Source: Alentia gelatinosa
Lineage: Eukaryota; Annelida; Polychaeta; Phyllodocida; Polynoidae
Length of the DNA stretch: 64,000 bases
Assembly (NCBI GenBank): GCA_950022655.1
Contig: OX465584.1
Location: forward strand, 52,000,723 to 52,064,722
Direction of reading: 5' to 3'
Below, piece after piece: positions 43,446 through 54,442 of the stretch. Made by a program: the position numbers and the translations under genes. How positions within the stretch are numbered: the stretch's first letter is position 1; each line of letters opens with the position of its first letter. Below the pieces are notes generated by a model. It saw only the letters and a program-made list of their open reading frames with translations, did no database searches and had not been told where the DNA came from.

Positions 43446-44059
43446 TGGAACACAATGTCCTCGTCTGAATTATAGGCTTCAATTTCCCTGAGACAAGATA
43501 TTTTCTCTGCAGTTGTCGTTGACAGTTACCCCTAACTAGGTACAGGATCTCATGAGATTTTGATTTTAAACACGTCTAAACTTTATAGTGGTATTTTGGT
43601 GATACAAATGGATCCACTTTAGAACCATGGCTTATAAAACCAAAGCCGATCAGAGAGGAGAAGCATTCGGCGCCTCTGATTTATAGACAGGCCGCCATGC
43701 TCCACGTTTAATGAACCAATACAGCAGTCCCTAACTGATATGGGCCTCACCCTCTATCACTGACAGCAATGATTTGACATGGGCATCATAAATATACACA
43801 TACATCCTGTTTGTAGTTGGGGTCATGAAACATTACCTGTCTTTATTATCCATCGTATAATAAGACATCATTGAAAATATATGAGGACTCAGTAAACTAC
43901 GACCCATTATATAAAATCGTCAGATACCATAACTGTGGTATACGGGTTCATACCTGTGGTACACGGCCTCAAAACCATGGTATACAGGGAAAATAGCCCC
44001 TTTGTGATGTAGAGCAAAGAAATAGTCCCTCTTGTTATTCCCTTTAATATGGCAATTAG
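43446..44059. other. Non-coding stretch
   Basis: CATACCTGTGGTACACGGCC-type words near 43950-43985 recur inverted near 46500-46600. No gene was seen. Confidence 0.45.
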
Positions 44060-44162
44060 TGGGCTAATTTATTAAAAGATGGATAATAAATGCAGCAAAC
44101 GAAGGTTATGTGGACAGGCAGTTCTGTAAACCACTCGAGGTTGACGTCGTAACACACTCGCT
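44060..44162. repeat. TTTATTATCC foldback fragment
   Basis: GATGGATAATAAATGCAGCA and GTAAACCACTCGAGGTTGAC are half of the palindrome seen whole at 46260-46430. A poly(T) tract follows. Confidence 0.6.
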
Positions 44163-44560
44163 ATTTTTTTTTTAATCGTTTTATTTACCCTGGGTACGAT
44201 AAGGCAGTAACTGCCTGTTTACAATCAATAACCAGCATTGTAAGTCATCATACTTGGTAGTATCTGCTATTCCCTAACTGGCTAAGTGTGCAACAGTGAA
44301 TATAAAATTCATATACATTATGTGAAGTACAAAAAGTAAATAATCAATAATTACTAGTACATAGTCTCGACTTTTTTGTACAAGTTAACCAATGGATCAT
44401 TTTCAATAACTCAGTTCTTGGCAGTAATAATGGCCGAGAAGCAAGTAAATACCGATTCATGAAAGAAGGATAGTAACAGTTAGACATATACATACGTAAT
44501 CTATAGATACTGAAAACATGAGAGCAGCCCAACAGGCCATGGGGGTCTAGAACAGGGGAC
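44163..44560 (-). mobile_element. Possible LINE 3' end
   Basis: A T-run at 44164-44173, followed by TTTTATTTACCCTGGGTACG, looks like the poly(A) tail and 3' UTR of a minus-strand LINE. No reverse-transcriptase motif was found upstream, so the call is tentative. Confidence 0.3.
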
Positions 44561-45805
44561 CTTTACCGAATATGTATAACTATAGATAGTTTAGACGGCT
44601 ATTTCTAAGAACAGTTTTCTCTTTATACTTGTCTATATACATAATGGATGATTTTTCTATTTATTTCAAGTCAACTATAGTATGGAACTATCCACCGACA
44701 TTAGTTTTAGACAAGTCAATTCCACATTTCATTTCGGCTCCAAATATGAGATCGATGTTAATGCAGACTTTGTAAATGACGTTTCAATGCAAAACGCGCC
44801 TACCAGTAAGTTGCTGGTAAGCGCACGAACTCATAAAGAAGGCTGATGATCAGCGGGGAATGTAAACGATCTATTTCCATACGTTTCATATATATATGGT
44901 CGGCCATGGGTCTCTTTGAAGTCAGCAGTAAGTATGTACATACATAGAGCTTCATTTAGACTCTACTCTCTGATGTGTACATCTTCTATGAACCATATAA
45001 CATGGGCGCCTCTAAGGCCTGGACCCACTGGAGCCACGCGATCGTTGGATTTGTTTTTTGTGCCCTTAAACGGTCCACCGACGAGATTTATGTCCCCAAT
45101 TGCGACGGATTCATTGCACTCAATCGCAAGGGCCTTTTTCAAAGTAAAGGCTCTTTTAGAATTAGACTCAAAAGTCTGCCCTCTCTGACATAAATAGTGG
45201 CTCATGTGTGATATTTTTAGGTGAATGACTTTTTGTCTTGCCCAAAACACTAAAATCTTTATATGTGCTAAATACTACCATTTATCCGTGTTATTTTATC
45301 TGATTTATCACTTAAATCACTGAGGTTTGGGGTTGGCAATTTCAATGTGCTAATTATCCTCCCACCTTATCTGTCATACATTGGACCCTTCATTATGATC
45401 ATCCTGATTTATTCATCCATGGGTGTTCTATATATTATATAAGAATACTTTTTCTCAATCGCAATTTGCATAGATATATTAAAGTTGCATATGAGAAACC
45501 CTATCCCTGAGTGGTAAATGCAAAATGAAAAGATGTAACTCAAAATACCTTAAATGGAAGACCCCACTTGCGATGAATTGTGTGAAAATAATAATCACAA
45601 AGAGCCGTGAGGCCTCATAACAGAGTCAGTCAGTGTGGCACCCCCTCCAGAAATCTTCCTAAGAAAATGCCCCCCGTGGAGATGTACTTTTGTTGCCAAC
45701 AAATTGCAGTCAGATGTTCTGATATCAGCCACATAAAAATGGAACTTGTTCCGTACGGTTGTCGGCGACAACATAGTTTAAGAAAAAAAACCGTGGTGTC
45801 TACCG
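44561..45805. other. Non-coding stretch
   Basis: TCTAAGGCCTGGACCCACTG near 45012 resembles the AAGGCCCGG MITE ends (compare 55865). The downstream CAAGGGCC may be a degraded partner end. Short frames carry no recognisable domain. Confidence 0.4.
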
Positions 45806-45962
45806 ACATCAGCACACATATAGACTGTTTTCAGATAAAAGCGGTTGTATGCTCCTCGGAGTTTACTCTGCGCAATATCCTCGCATACGCTCGGATATTA
45901 CTACGCGCCAACTCCTTGGAGCATATGGCCGCTTGTATCTGAAACCAGTCAATATTGTGAAT
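45806..45962. repeat. Palindrome of the TTATTATCCACC group
   Basis: CAGATAAAAGCGGTTGTATG and CTCCTCGGAGTT pair with CCAACTCCTTGGAGCATATG plus GCCGCTTGTATCTGAAACC. It is the same palindrome as 12714-12850. Confidence 0.8.
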
Positions 45963-46259
45963 TTACTATCACAGAGTGTAGACAGAATTCCTTAGGACTA
46001 GCTCCTACCATCCCCTTTGTGGCATCACACTGTGAAGGCCGACGCCCGATGGCTCGATTGGTGAGACCTATAGGCATGTGTATTAAATGTTATCGTAATT
46101 CAAATCAAAACAAAATATGAGATTAGAGAAATAAATATCGGGATGCACATCATAGTTCTCACAGAGTATAACATTATTTATATAAAATAGTGTGCGACAT
46201 GGCAGCACTTGATTACGCTGAGAGAAGGCACCGGGTCGCTGTGAGGGTCTGGAGGAGGA

Positions 46260-46432
46260 CGGTAGAGGGCAGCAGGTGAGGTTACAGGTGGCCGTAAACC
46301 ACGAGAGGTTGACGCGTAGTAATACACGGGCGCGAGTGTATTACGACGTCAACCTGGAGTGGTTTACAGAGCCGCCTGTCCACACAACCATCGTTTGTTG
46401 TATTTATTATCCATCTATTCAAATAAATTAAA
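46260..46432. repeat. GTAAACCAC palindrome of the TTATTATCC group
   Basis: GGCCGTAAACCACGAGAGGT pairs with ACCTGGAGTGGTTTACAG around GTAATACAC...GTGTATTAC. It ends in ATTTATTATCCATC. Half copies are at 7827-8040 and 44060-44162. Confidence 0.8.
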
Positions 46433-47279
46433 CCCAAGAATTACCATATTAAAGAATATAACAATAGGGACTATTTCTTTGGTCCTTAGCACAAAGGGAC
46501 TATTTTCTCGTATACCACAGTTGTGAGGCCGTACACCACAGATTGTAATCCGTAAACCACAGTTATGGTATCTCAAAGTTTTGTATAATGGGTTGTGGTT
46601 TACTGTGTCCCCGTACATTTTCAATGGGGTCTTTGTATACCATGGATAATAAATGTAAATATTGTATGGCATAGCCGTGGCATACAGTCACACCATGTTA
46701 AGTCTATGGAGATCTATATGAGGGGTAGGATAGAAATCTAGTTTTTCAGGAATGTCAGGTTAATCTTACAAACAATTGCTGTACCATCAACCATACGAAA
46801 AGAAGATAAAAATACAAATTGATGGTAAAGAAAGACGTAAGAGAGAAAATAATGTGATGAAAAGTAGAATTTTATAATCAGATCAGTCATCTTATATATG
46901 ACCGTCAGTGTTCTCCTTGAAAAGATTTTTGACACCGTCAGAGTCTGATACATGTTGAATTCTTACTCCCCTATAATAAGGACTGTTACGTATCTTTGCA
47001 CATTTAGTAGTTTCGATTTGGATGATAAACTTGGGAGACAATCCATATGAGGCGAATGGTATCGGGTGAGTGGGCAGGTGTTGATATTTGGGCAGAATGA
47101 GGAGGCAGTGGAATGTGGTCTTAAGTGATAGACGGCAGTCACCACCTATGGCAATTTATCCTACCCCTAATATAAAATCTCATAGGCTTAACATTGAGTT
47201 TCCGTATCGTCTCAGAATATGTCCGTCTCAAAGGTACGATGACAATTGTTAAGTGTATAAAGATATGGATTCAAAAGAT
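46433..47279. other. Non-coding stretch with A' half-modules
   Basis: GAGGGGTAGGATAG ends one half module at about 46735. TTTATCCTACCCCTAATATA starts another at about 47156 and breaks off near 47210. No gene is supported. Confidence 0.5.
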
Positions 47280-47562
47280 TGGAGAATGACACATATAATC
47301 TCGAACCGATAGACCCTCTAGACATCACTAAACTCCCTAATATCGCCCCGGGTACCTAAAATATCCGCTCCCAACTCACTGGCCACACGACGGCCGTCTG
47401 CCCCCGCCCCGATGAACCACCGTTTTCCGATTTCTAATTGGAGAAACTATAATTTGAAATGTATATAGAGAAATATCTGAAATTTCTGCCAGCGGATTTC
47501 CAATTTGAAGATTTATAAAACCATTAAACTGCAATTATTGTGGGATTTATTTTTCTATTTAG
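47280..47562 (+). repeat. Interspersed repeat family D (copy 3)
   Basis: It shares TAGACCCTCTAGACATCACT-like, GGATTTCCAATTTGAAGATT and AAACTGCAATTATTGTGGG blocks with 17496-17835 and is preceded by a family C block (GATTGGAGAATGACACATAT). Confidence 0.7.
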
Positions 47563-48520
47563 TAAGAAGCATCTCTCGGTCTTAGCCGGGTTTTTTTAGA
47601 TACATTCATGAACATTTGATATATTACAATTGTAGCAGGAATAGTTACATCTAGATCAAAGTTATCTAAGTGGCATCAAAGCCCAAGAAGAAAATGATAC
47701 ATGTATGGAAAAATAATAGTATAATGATTTTACTCTAACAATGCCTTAGCTTTTACAAATATTTCTCAACTCCAGTGTCTGGCAATAGTTATAGAGATAC
47801 AAGTAGGGTATCCCATATGGATGAAGTGTCTATCACAATACGCGGAAGAACGATGTATGTAACATCGAACACAAAGTTGACCGAAATTAAAAAAAACCAA
47901 AAAAAACCCAACAATACAACGTTGACACCGGATCTGTTAACACACTGAATTACGGGATACCCCAATGAGGTCTATATAATCAAAGAACTGAGCATCTATC
48001 TCCGGAAATGTGGTGTTGTTAACGGGTATCTGCGGTTTCAGCGGGTTCATTTTGGCTCCCTATGAGGCGGCACTGGGCGGACAGCAGGAGGTGGGGGATA
48101 CTGAACAATGGGTGGGATTAGACGAGGCTGGGGCTTTAGGTAGACCGCTAGGTGTGCACGCGATGAGCGATAATCGGCCAGAATTACATGCAGTTTCACA
48201 CAGTTATTTCAAGCGGCCTTCTCCGGTGCCTGGCGTGTGGGATCTGCACGGGTGCATTGTGGGTGACTATATTAGCTGGCCGCGCGGAGCACCTCCCTGT
48301 GGGAATACCCTACATTAAATTATGGGCGATAACCACACGAAAGCCCCTGTTGTTGGACCTGTTCATTAGGTACCTATGATGAAAGTCTGTAACCCGTTAC
48401 AGGTGCCCAACATCGCAGAAAATGAAAGAGTAGGGGTCACCTCAATCGTTCGCAGCCTCCTATCTACTAGCCTTCTTAAACAATGCATGGCTTTTACCTA
48501 CCCATGGAATATGTTTAAGC
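47563..48520. other. Non-coding stretch with family C sequence
   Basis: Family C sequence occupies about 47940-48065 (AGGTCTATATAATCAAAG, GGTTTCAGCGGGTTCATTTT). The run of 102 codons at 48010-48318 overlaps that repeat and is not supported as a gene. Confidence 0.5.
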
Positions 48521-48960
48521 CATGAAATAGCTCGGTGGGTAAGTGGTAGGGTGTTCGCAACGAGGTCGTGAGTTCAAACCACAGTCGGGTCATACCAAAG
48601 ACTAAGGCCTGGCGTCCACCTACTACGATAGAAATTTAGACCTACCGATATGGCACCGATACAAAAAGCAAATATCGGAGGCATATATCGGGAAGGTGCA
48701 AAATCGTAGTCATATGTCTAGACATGCCAAACCACCACGCATTGTATGGGGTTTTTATCGGTGTCTAATCGCAGAAACGTGGTCTGCTGGCCCGATATTA
48801 GGTGACCTTCTGACGCGATTTTTATTTTTTATCGGGAGGTGCATGGTAGACCGTATCGGAGCCCTATCGTAGTAGGTGGACGCCGGGCCTTACACAAAAA
48901 TGGACCCAATGCTCATTCGGCTTAACCCCCACCATTAGAGTGAGCAGTAGGGGGCTAGGG
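48521..48960 (+). mobile_element. tRNA-derived SINE, split by a MITE
   Basis: ATAGCTCGGTGGGTAAGTGG (48527-48546) fits a pol III A box and GAGTTCAAACC (48570-48580) a B box, about 30 bp apart as in a tRNA. CGGGTCATACCAAAGAC follows, a phrase typical of SINE bodies. The body resumes after the MITE with CACAAAAATGGACCC. There is no tRNA acceptor complementarity or CCA context, so it is a SINE rather than a tRNA gene. Confidence 0.7.
48605..48890. mobile_element. MITE with AGGCCCGGCGTCCACCTACT ends (copy 1), TA target
   Basis: It is 286 bp with ends AGGCCTGGCGTCCACCTACT / AGTAGGTGGACGCCGGGCCT. It is flanked by TA on both sides (48603-48604 and 48891-48892). The interior contains repeated ATATCGG words and TCGCAGAAACGTGGTC. 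It has no coding capacity and a Tc1/mariner-like target. Confidence 0.9.
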
Positions 48961-49312
48961 CCCAAATGGAAGATTGGGTTTATCGCCTTATTTGGTGTTT
49001 TGACAAAATATTCCCTTAATAGAATTTATAAAAAAAAGTGTGATATTTAAAGGAGTAAATAATGGCTACAGTGGCGAATCAATGTGAGTGTGGGTGATAA
49101 AGACACGCAGTGGCGAAACATGTTATCGATGTCAAATCATTGATAACTTTTAATTATCCGCAATAATGTAATGATATCAGTTTTCATTAACCTCCATTGA
49201 GTACCAACAACATAAACTACTGTACAATGTATTAAAACGCACTTGCAGAGTGCCATTTACTAATTGGCGACACAGAAGAATGGTCATTTCAGGCTCCTCC
49301 TATTGAGGTCTA
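48961..49312. other. AT-rich interval
   Basis: No gene or repeat was recognised. Confidence 0.45.
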
Positions 49313-49596
49313 AGGCCCGGCGTCCACCTACTACGATAGAATCGTAGACCTCCCGATATGGCACCGATACAAAATGTCAAAATCGGTGCCATATCGGGAA
49401 GGCGCAAAATCGTAGACATATGTCTAGACAAACCAATCCACCATGCGTTGTATGGGTTTTTAATCGGTGTCTATTCGCAGAAACGTGGTCAACTGCCCCG
49501 ATATCAGGTAACCTTCCGACGCGATTTTGATTTTTTATCGGGAGGTGCATCGTAGACCATATCGGTGCCATATCGTAGTAGGTGGACGCCGGGCCT
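49313..49596. mobile_element. MITE with AGGCCCGGCGTCCACCTACT ends (copy 2), TA target
   Basis: It is 284 bp, co-linear with 48605-48890, with perfect AGGCCCGGCGTCCACCTACT inverted ends and TA at 49311-49312 and 49597-49598. The perfect ends suggest it is the younger copy. Confidence 0.9.
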
Positions 49597-49659
49597 TATG
49601 GTAACTCATACTCAATGGGTGATAAACAGATAAATATTTCCAGGCTAATATAAAATCAG

Positions 49660-50078
49660 AACCATACTCGTGCTTGATCTTATTCCCCATTCGCCATCTC
49701 GTTTGGAATGCTTCAGAATATTCACTCGGCTATTGCCTCGTTCATATTACTGCGCATTCCAAACTTGATGGCGAAAGGGGACTTAGACCAAACACTTGCC
49801 AATTTTTTCTTAATATCCCATTGAGTTTGAATCGCGTAGTAATTCGCAAGGCAAAGCCACGTGAATTACGTAGTGATTCAAACAAGATGGGATCAAGCTT
49901 TGATCCTAAACTTGAATAGGTTTCTGAATTTATCTTACCCTTCACATTGACGAATAGCCTAACATTTGTGTTACATTATCCCCCATCGGATATTTTCCTA
50001 AATATCTCATGGGCGTTGGCTACATGTTCCAAATATAAGTCTATGGAGAAAAAATACCAGGGTTGAGATAAAGAGTCA
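49660..50078. repeat. Modular foldback element, hairpins B3 + B1 + A (inverted)
   Basis: B3 (ATTCGCCATCTCGTTTGGAA, apex TTCACTCGGCTATTGCCTCG) is followed by B1 (GAGTTTGAATCGCGTAGTAA), then TTTCTGAATTTATCTTACCC and module A, ending CAGGGTTGAGATAAA. It is the only copy with two B hairpins on one A. Confidence 0.85.
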
Positions 50079-50460
50079 TACAGGGAGTCTGTTCTATGTC
50101 ATCACACCGGTGCTTTTTTTACTTCTGTACTGACCATCTGGGACTGACATAAAACAAAACGATATTAGAATGTTGACTCGGTCAGGAAATACCGCCCTTC
50201 TGGGTCCCATATAGACTCCCAAGGTCAATATTCGGCGGCCTTTACGGTCATACTAATATCTCATTATCACAGTTGCTGCTTGGAGAGTTTGTTGGCGCTG
50301 CTCAGACGGAAGTCTTCTGGGGAGCATGCGCACGCACGACCGGTCCCAGTGAATCTGAGAAGATCAGTCTCTGCAACATCACGTCATGTAAAAAAGACTA
50401 TAAGCTATTTCCCACTGGTAGACCTGGTAGCCACCGATCTGTAGTCGGGAACCACATGCA
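50079..50460. other. Non-coding interval
   Basis: No supported gene was found. CTATTTCCCACTGGTAGACC near 50406 may be a MITE end fragment. Confidence 0.4.
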
Positions 50461-51080
50461 GAGAAGTGCTTAAGTGGGATTCACACGGAGAGACTCATGT
50501 ACCTTCAGCAGGGTTTGTCTGAGACAATTTTCCTGAGATTATTTGCTGGTACATAGTCTCCTCGTCTGACACCCCTTAGTCTCAATTCCCTGAGACTAAG
50601 GGGCAGCAGGGAAAATCGTCGGCGTCAATTTTCCCGGCCAAAGTACATAGTCTCTACCAATTTGGATTTTAAACCTGTTTAAAATTTTTCGGGGACTTTG
50701 CTGAGACTGGCGTACCTCTTGCTGATAGTGAGGGTCTCCTAGTCTCAGTGGTGTATCTTTTCACGGTTTCAAACGGGAAGAAAGCCCTGCACTAAAGACT
50801 ATGTATCTTGAACATAGGTACTTGAGTCTCAAGGAACCCATTCACACGGGAAAAAGCTGCAAGCCAGAGACTATGTACCTTCTGAAAGGGAGACTATGTA
50901 CCAGATTTGTCCATGTGAATCAAATCCGCTATTATCTCTAGAGACTGGGAAAGCTCAACTTCAGCATTCTGCTCTGAGATTATTGGACAACGGGAAAATG
51001 ATCGGAGTCTGGGAAAAAATGTAGGGTACACCAGTCGTAAGTACATGAGTCTCTCCTGTGAATCCCACTTTATCTATGAA
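50461..51080. repeat. GAGACT-rich mosaic with one diverged 82 bp unit
   Basis: TGGGATTCACACGGAGAGAC...GTTTGTCTGAGACA at 50475-50530 is a diverged unit of the 42.5 kb array. GAGACTATGTACC, CTGAGACTAAGG and related words recur, with small inverted pairs (CCCTTAGTCTCAATTCCCTG / GAGACTAAGGGG). Confidence 0.65.
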
Positions 51081-51449
51081 TTGTGCAGCGGTTATGCAGT
51101 GAGGCCACCACCCACTGACTTCTTTACCTTCCAACAGAATCAAAAGAATTTGAAATCGTCGCTGACGGTCATTGTGATTGGAGGATGATTCCGTCAGGAC
51201 GGACCTGTCAAATGCGGCAAAAAACAAGGCATAGACAGTACCATTACCAATGTTTAGACACCAACGTGCAGTTGTCGGCCATCACGAACTGACTATATGA
51301 AAACACTCAATTAATCTTGCTGTTTTTGTTGGCCAGTGGAAAATAGCTTTACCTTGGATAATAACCCTTTGGACCACATAGAACCAGGAACTGCAATCGA
51401 ATTAGATTAGCTTCTGAACCTCTAATATAATGCTTTTTAGAGTGTGCTT
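51081..51449. other. Non-coding interval
   Basis: TTTTTGTTGGCCAGTGGAAA near 51325 is the inverted MITE-end phrase. Otherwise nothing is recognised. Confidence 0.45.
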
Positions 51450-51720
51450 GCAGAGCTATATATACGTTGCATAAAGGTTAGCGTGCTCACATGAATTTCC
51501 AGCATGCTGCAAAGAAACTATTCTATGGCTATCTGAATGCTGTTCACTGTGATATTGTGAAAGGAGCAGAGGGCCAGTGTCTCAGGGTCTTAAAGTTGTG
51601 CCCAGCTGACTATGACCAATCACTTCAGACCGAAATACCTCATTCACTAATTCTAATTGAACAAATTGGACGTTAAACTACCCAAACAAACTGATAAACT
51701 AAGACCTACTGGTGTTTGAT
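51450..51720 (+). repeat. Interspersed repeat family E (copy 1)
   Basis: CACTGTGATATTGTGAAAGG-like, CAGTGTCTCAGGGTCTTA and GACCTACTGGTGTTTGATAT match the inverse of 56080-56300 and of about 55780-55870. Confidence 0.7.
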
Positions 51721-51784
51721 ATGGTTGAGGTCCCATGACTCATATAATTTTCATTTCTACTTCTATTCAGGTATCATCCTCCTT

Positions 51785-52275
51785 CCTATTATCCAGTCCC
51801 TCACTCCATTCCACACCGCCACGCCCTCGCTCCCTCCGTCCTTCCCTCCCTCTCCCCCTCCCTCCCTCCCTCCCCCCTCCCTCCCTCCCTCCCTCCCTCC
51901 ATCCATCCCTCCCTTCCTCCATCCCTCCCTCCCTCCATCCCTCCTTCTCTCCCTCCCTCCCTCCCTCCCTCCCTCCCTCCCTCCCTCCCTCCCTCCCTCC
52001 CTCCCTCCCTCCCTCCCTCCCTCCCTCCCTCCCTCCCTCCCTCCCTCCCTCCCTCCCTCCCTCCCTCCCTCCCTCCCTCCCTCCCTCCCTCCCTCCCTCC
52101 CTCCCTCCCTCCCTCCCTCCCTCCCTCCCTCCCTCCCTCCCTCCCTCCCTCCCTCGATCCCTCCCTCCCTCCCTCCCGCCCTCCCTCCCTCCCGCCCTCC
52201 CTCCCTCCCGCCCTCCCTCCCTCCCTCCCTCCCTCCCTCCCTCCCTCCCTCCCTCCCTCCCTCCCTCCCACCCAC
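51785..52275. repeat. (CCCT)n microsatellite
   Basis: About 480 bp of CCCT tetranucleotides, pure in the centre with variants (CATC, CGAT, CCGC) at the edges. All long frames through it (Pro/Ser-rich forward, Gly/Arg-rich reverse) are repeat artefacts. Confidence 0.97.
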
Positions 52276-52560
52276 CGTCCGTGAGACCGTCTGAGCCGTC
52301 CACTTTCAGCATATGTAGAACTTTGAGATCACGCTCCGGTCTACTCCGGGGTGGCCGTTATCCTCGCCTGCCCGCCCGTCCCCCGGGCCCTGCAGCCCGC
52401 CGGTGTATCCTGGGATCTGAATGTGGCTCATTACCTTGCCGGTCCAGTCAAACTTTTTCCAACATGCCACGCACTCAGCCTCCTCCCTCTAGGCAGCTCT
52501 CCGGGCTGATAAACCTCAGGACACCAAACTCTGCCGACTTGTAGAACTAGAAGTGGTCCT
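52276..52560. other. GC-rich unique segment
   Basis: It is a GC-rich, apparently non-repetitive stretch between the microsatellite and AT-rich DNA. A minus-strand donor-like AAG|GTAATGAG is present near 52430, but no convincing protein was found. A promoter or exon remnant is possible but not shown. Confidence 0.3.
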
Positions 52561-52619
52561 TGGTGGTGCTGGATTAATCATAGTGATGATGGTGTAATGT
52601 CGTGATGCAGGTATGAGTA

Positions 52620-52845
52620 GTTTATTTCACGCTTGGTATTTTTTCCCCATAGACTTAACATTGGGAACTCGTATCCAACGCCCATGGAGTATTTAGAAAA
52701 AAATAGGTTAGCGCCTTAGTCAATGTGAAGGGTCAGATAAATTCAGAAACCTATGAATTTAAATCGTTACGTTTGAATACGTAATTCATACTCGATGCGA
52801 TGTAAACGAGCTCTAACCCTAAACTTTCATAAGTTTCCTCTAAAG
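52620..52845. repeat. Modular foldback element, hairpins A + B1, internally deleted
   Basis: Module A (TTTCACGCTTGGTATTTTTT, AGACTTAACATTGGGAACTC) is shortened. The joint AAATTCAGAAACCTATG leads to a shortened B1 ending CTCTAACCCTAAACTTTCAT. Confidence 0.8.
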
Positions 52846-53898
52846 TACATTTTGTTGTTGGTATTAGTTGTAGTCGTGTAGGATTGGTTCTGTCAGGTTT
52901 CGTTCTCATCTGAAAATATATCTCATGTGTTCTCATAGATTGCCTTTTACATTTACCAGAATAAAGATTGCTTTTTACATTTACCAGAATACAGAATCTA
53001 TACTTGGGATGAAATGGAAAAACGTGCTGTGAGCTTGAGCAACTGCTGGTATACATGTGACTAGGTGTGTCCCGTTCTTTGGTGGAGTGCTTGTAAGCCA
53101 ACTTTACACACAAATGTCGGGAAGTCGGGTGTGTCTTATACCGATTATAATCGGTGATCGGATCGGTGAGAATCTGTGGAAAATGTCGCTGTCTTATGGG
53201 ATTAAGGTGAGGGTTTCTTTGCTCTTTTAGTGACTGAGTCTGAGTTATTTAGCTGTACCACCCATGGTACCCATGAGTTACCTAGCTCCGTCTAGGGTAT
53301 GAAAGCCGAGCTCAGGATCAGTTTACACGCTTTTGTAATCCTGAATGAAATATTGTTTATTTTTACTTGCTTGTTTTAGTCTTGGTGTAAGTAGGAATCC
53401 CAGCTCTTCTGACCTCGAACCACCTGTGGTTTAGCTAAGTCACAGGTTAGCATTTACTGACGTCGGGTCAGGTCGATCATTGCAGCCAGGTAGATTGGCC
53501 TAACCTGGAGACCGCTACACAACTGTACTTGAGATATCCTCAGAGTTTCCAGTTCGGGTTCCACAGCTGAAACTGACCAGAGCTTTATGCGTAGGAAACT
53601 AGTTTATTATTATATACCTATGCACTAACTCAGTGTAAATACGTACTGCTCCTAGGGGTACAGTTATTACACGCAGAATGCACTGTACGCCGTGAAACGT
53701 TGTACCGGTGCCTTTGGATACTGACAGACTGCATCCTTTGGGTGACAGACTGCATCCTTTGACCCTCACCTGCACGCTTTGGCTGACAGACTGTACCCTT
53801 TGAAGAAATAACGCAATCTGATTGGCCGAGAGGCCGGCAACAGAATTCTAGGTGCCAGATTCAAAAATGGCTGATCGCTGTTTGTTGATCGCTCGTTA
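52846..53898. other. Non-coding stretch
   Basis: There is a partial 2899-family start near 53600 (TTATTATTATATACCTATGC). GACAGACTGCATCCTTTG-type units are repeated three or four times at 53727-53803. No gene is supported. Confidence 0.5.
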
Positions 53899-53959
53899 TT
53901 TCGGAGAAATTCGTTCTGAACTCGCCGTGCCGGCTCGTTCAGAACGAATTTCTCCGAAA
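53899..53959. repeat. Perfect 23 bp inverted repeat, 15-base loop
   Basis: The left arm 53899-53921 (TTTCGGAGAAATTCGTTCTG plus AAC) is exactly complementary to 53937-53959, around CTCGCCGTGCCGG-type loop bases. No second copy was seen in the window. Confidence 0.95.
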
Positions 53960-54246
53960 CAACTCATAAATCTACCCCGTACTGTCACCATAACTATTGT
54001 TTCACATATTACCCGTTATTCCTCACACCCAGACAGCAACAAACTGAAAATATCCTCTGCAAAGAAAGTGTTGACCGGATTTCTCGGGGAACCCTCATCC
54101 GTGATTTGCAAGTGCACAAACCTGCATGATCAGGCCATACCTTTGTCATGTATCATACTCCTTATAACGAGATGATAAAAGTCGCATGTTGTCTGCTATT
54201 GTTTTGTCTAGTCCTTAATGTATGTTTAACACCAGGTTAGTCTTAT
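53960..54246. other. Non-coding interval
   Basis: An open run of 107 codons spans 53852-54175 through the inverted repeat; it has no recognisable domain. Confidence 0.35.
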
Positions 54247-54442
54247 AGGCCTGTTTGCATTGGCCGAAGAAAACGGTGTAGAATTTTTAAGTTCTCCCAA
54301 TAGCCCAATTCACATTAGCCCTCATCAGTCTACAGTCAGAAACCTGCGACGGACCTTTAGGTCTCCCGAGGCAAAATGGAAATGTGATTTTTAGAGAACT
54401 CAAAAAATCTACACCGTATTTTCCGCCAATGGAAACGGGCCT
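54247..54442. mobile_element. MITE with AGGCCTGTTTGCATTGGC ends, TA target
   Basis: The ends AGGCCTGTTTGCATTGGC and GCCAATGGAAACGGGCCT extend inward through AAAACGGTGTAGA and AGTTCTC to give arms of about 50 bp. It is flanked by TA on both sides. Loose fragments of these ends occur at about 39.05, 39.62 and 51.32 kb. Confidence 0.85.

Noticed and set aside
44163..44560. A full LINE insertion
   Set aside because: Only a T-run and a 3' UTR-like stretch are visible; no reverse-transcriptase motif was found.
48521..48602. A tRNA gene
   Set aside because: A and B boxes are present, but no acceptor-stem pairing could be drawn and the sequence runs on into a typical SINE body.
51716..52544. Pro/Ser-rich and Gly/Arg/Glu-rich open frames of up to 269 codons
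   Set aside because: They consist of CCCT tetranucleotides; the unit contains no stop in any frame, so open frames are automatic.
52276..52560. An exon or CpG-island promoter
   Set aside because: The segment is GC-rich and unique-looking, but neither strand gives a convincing protein or start signals; kept only as a neutral entry.
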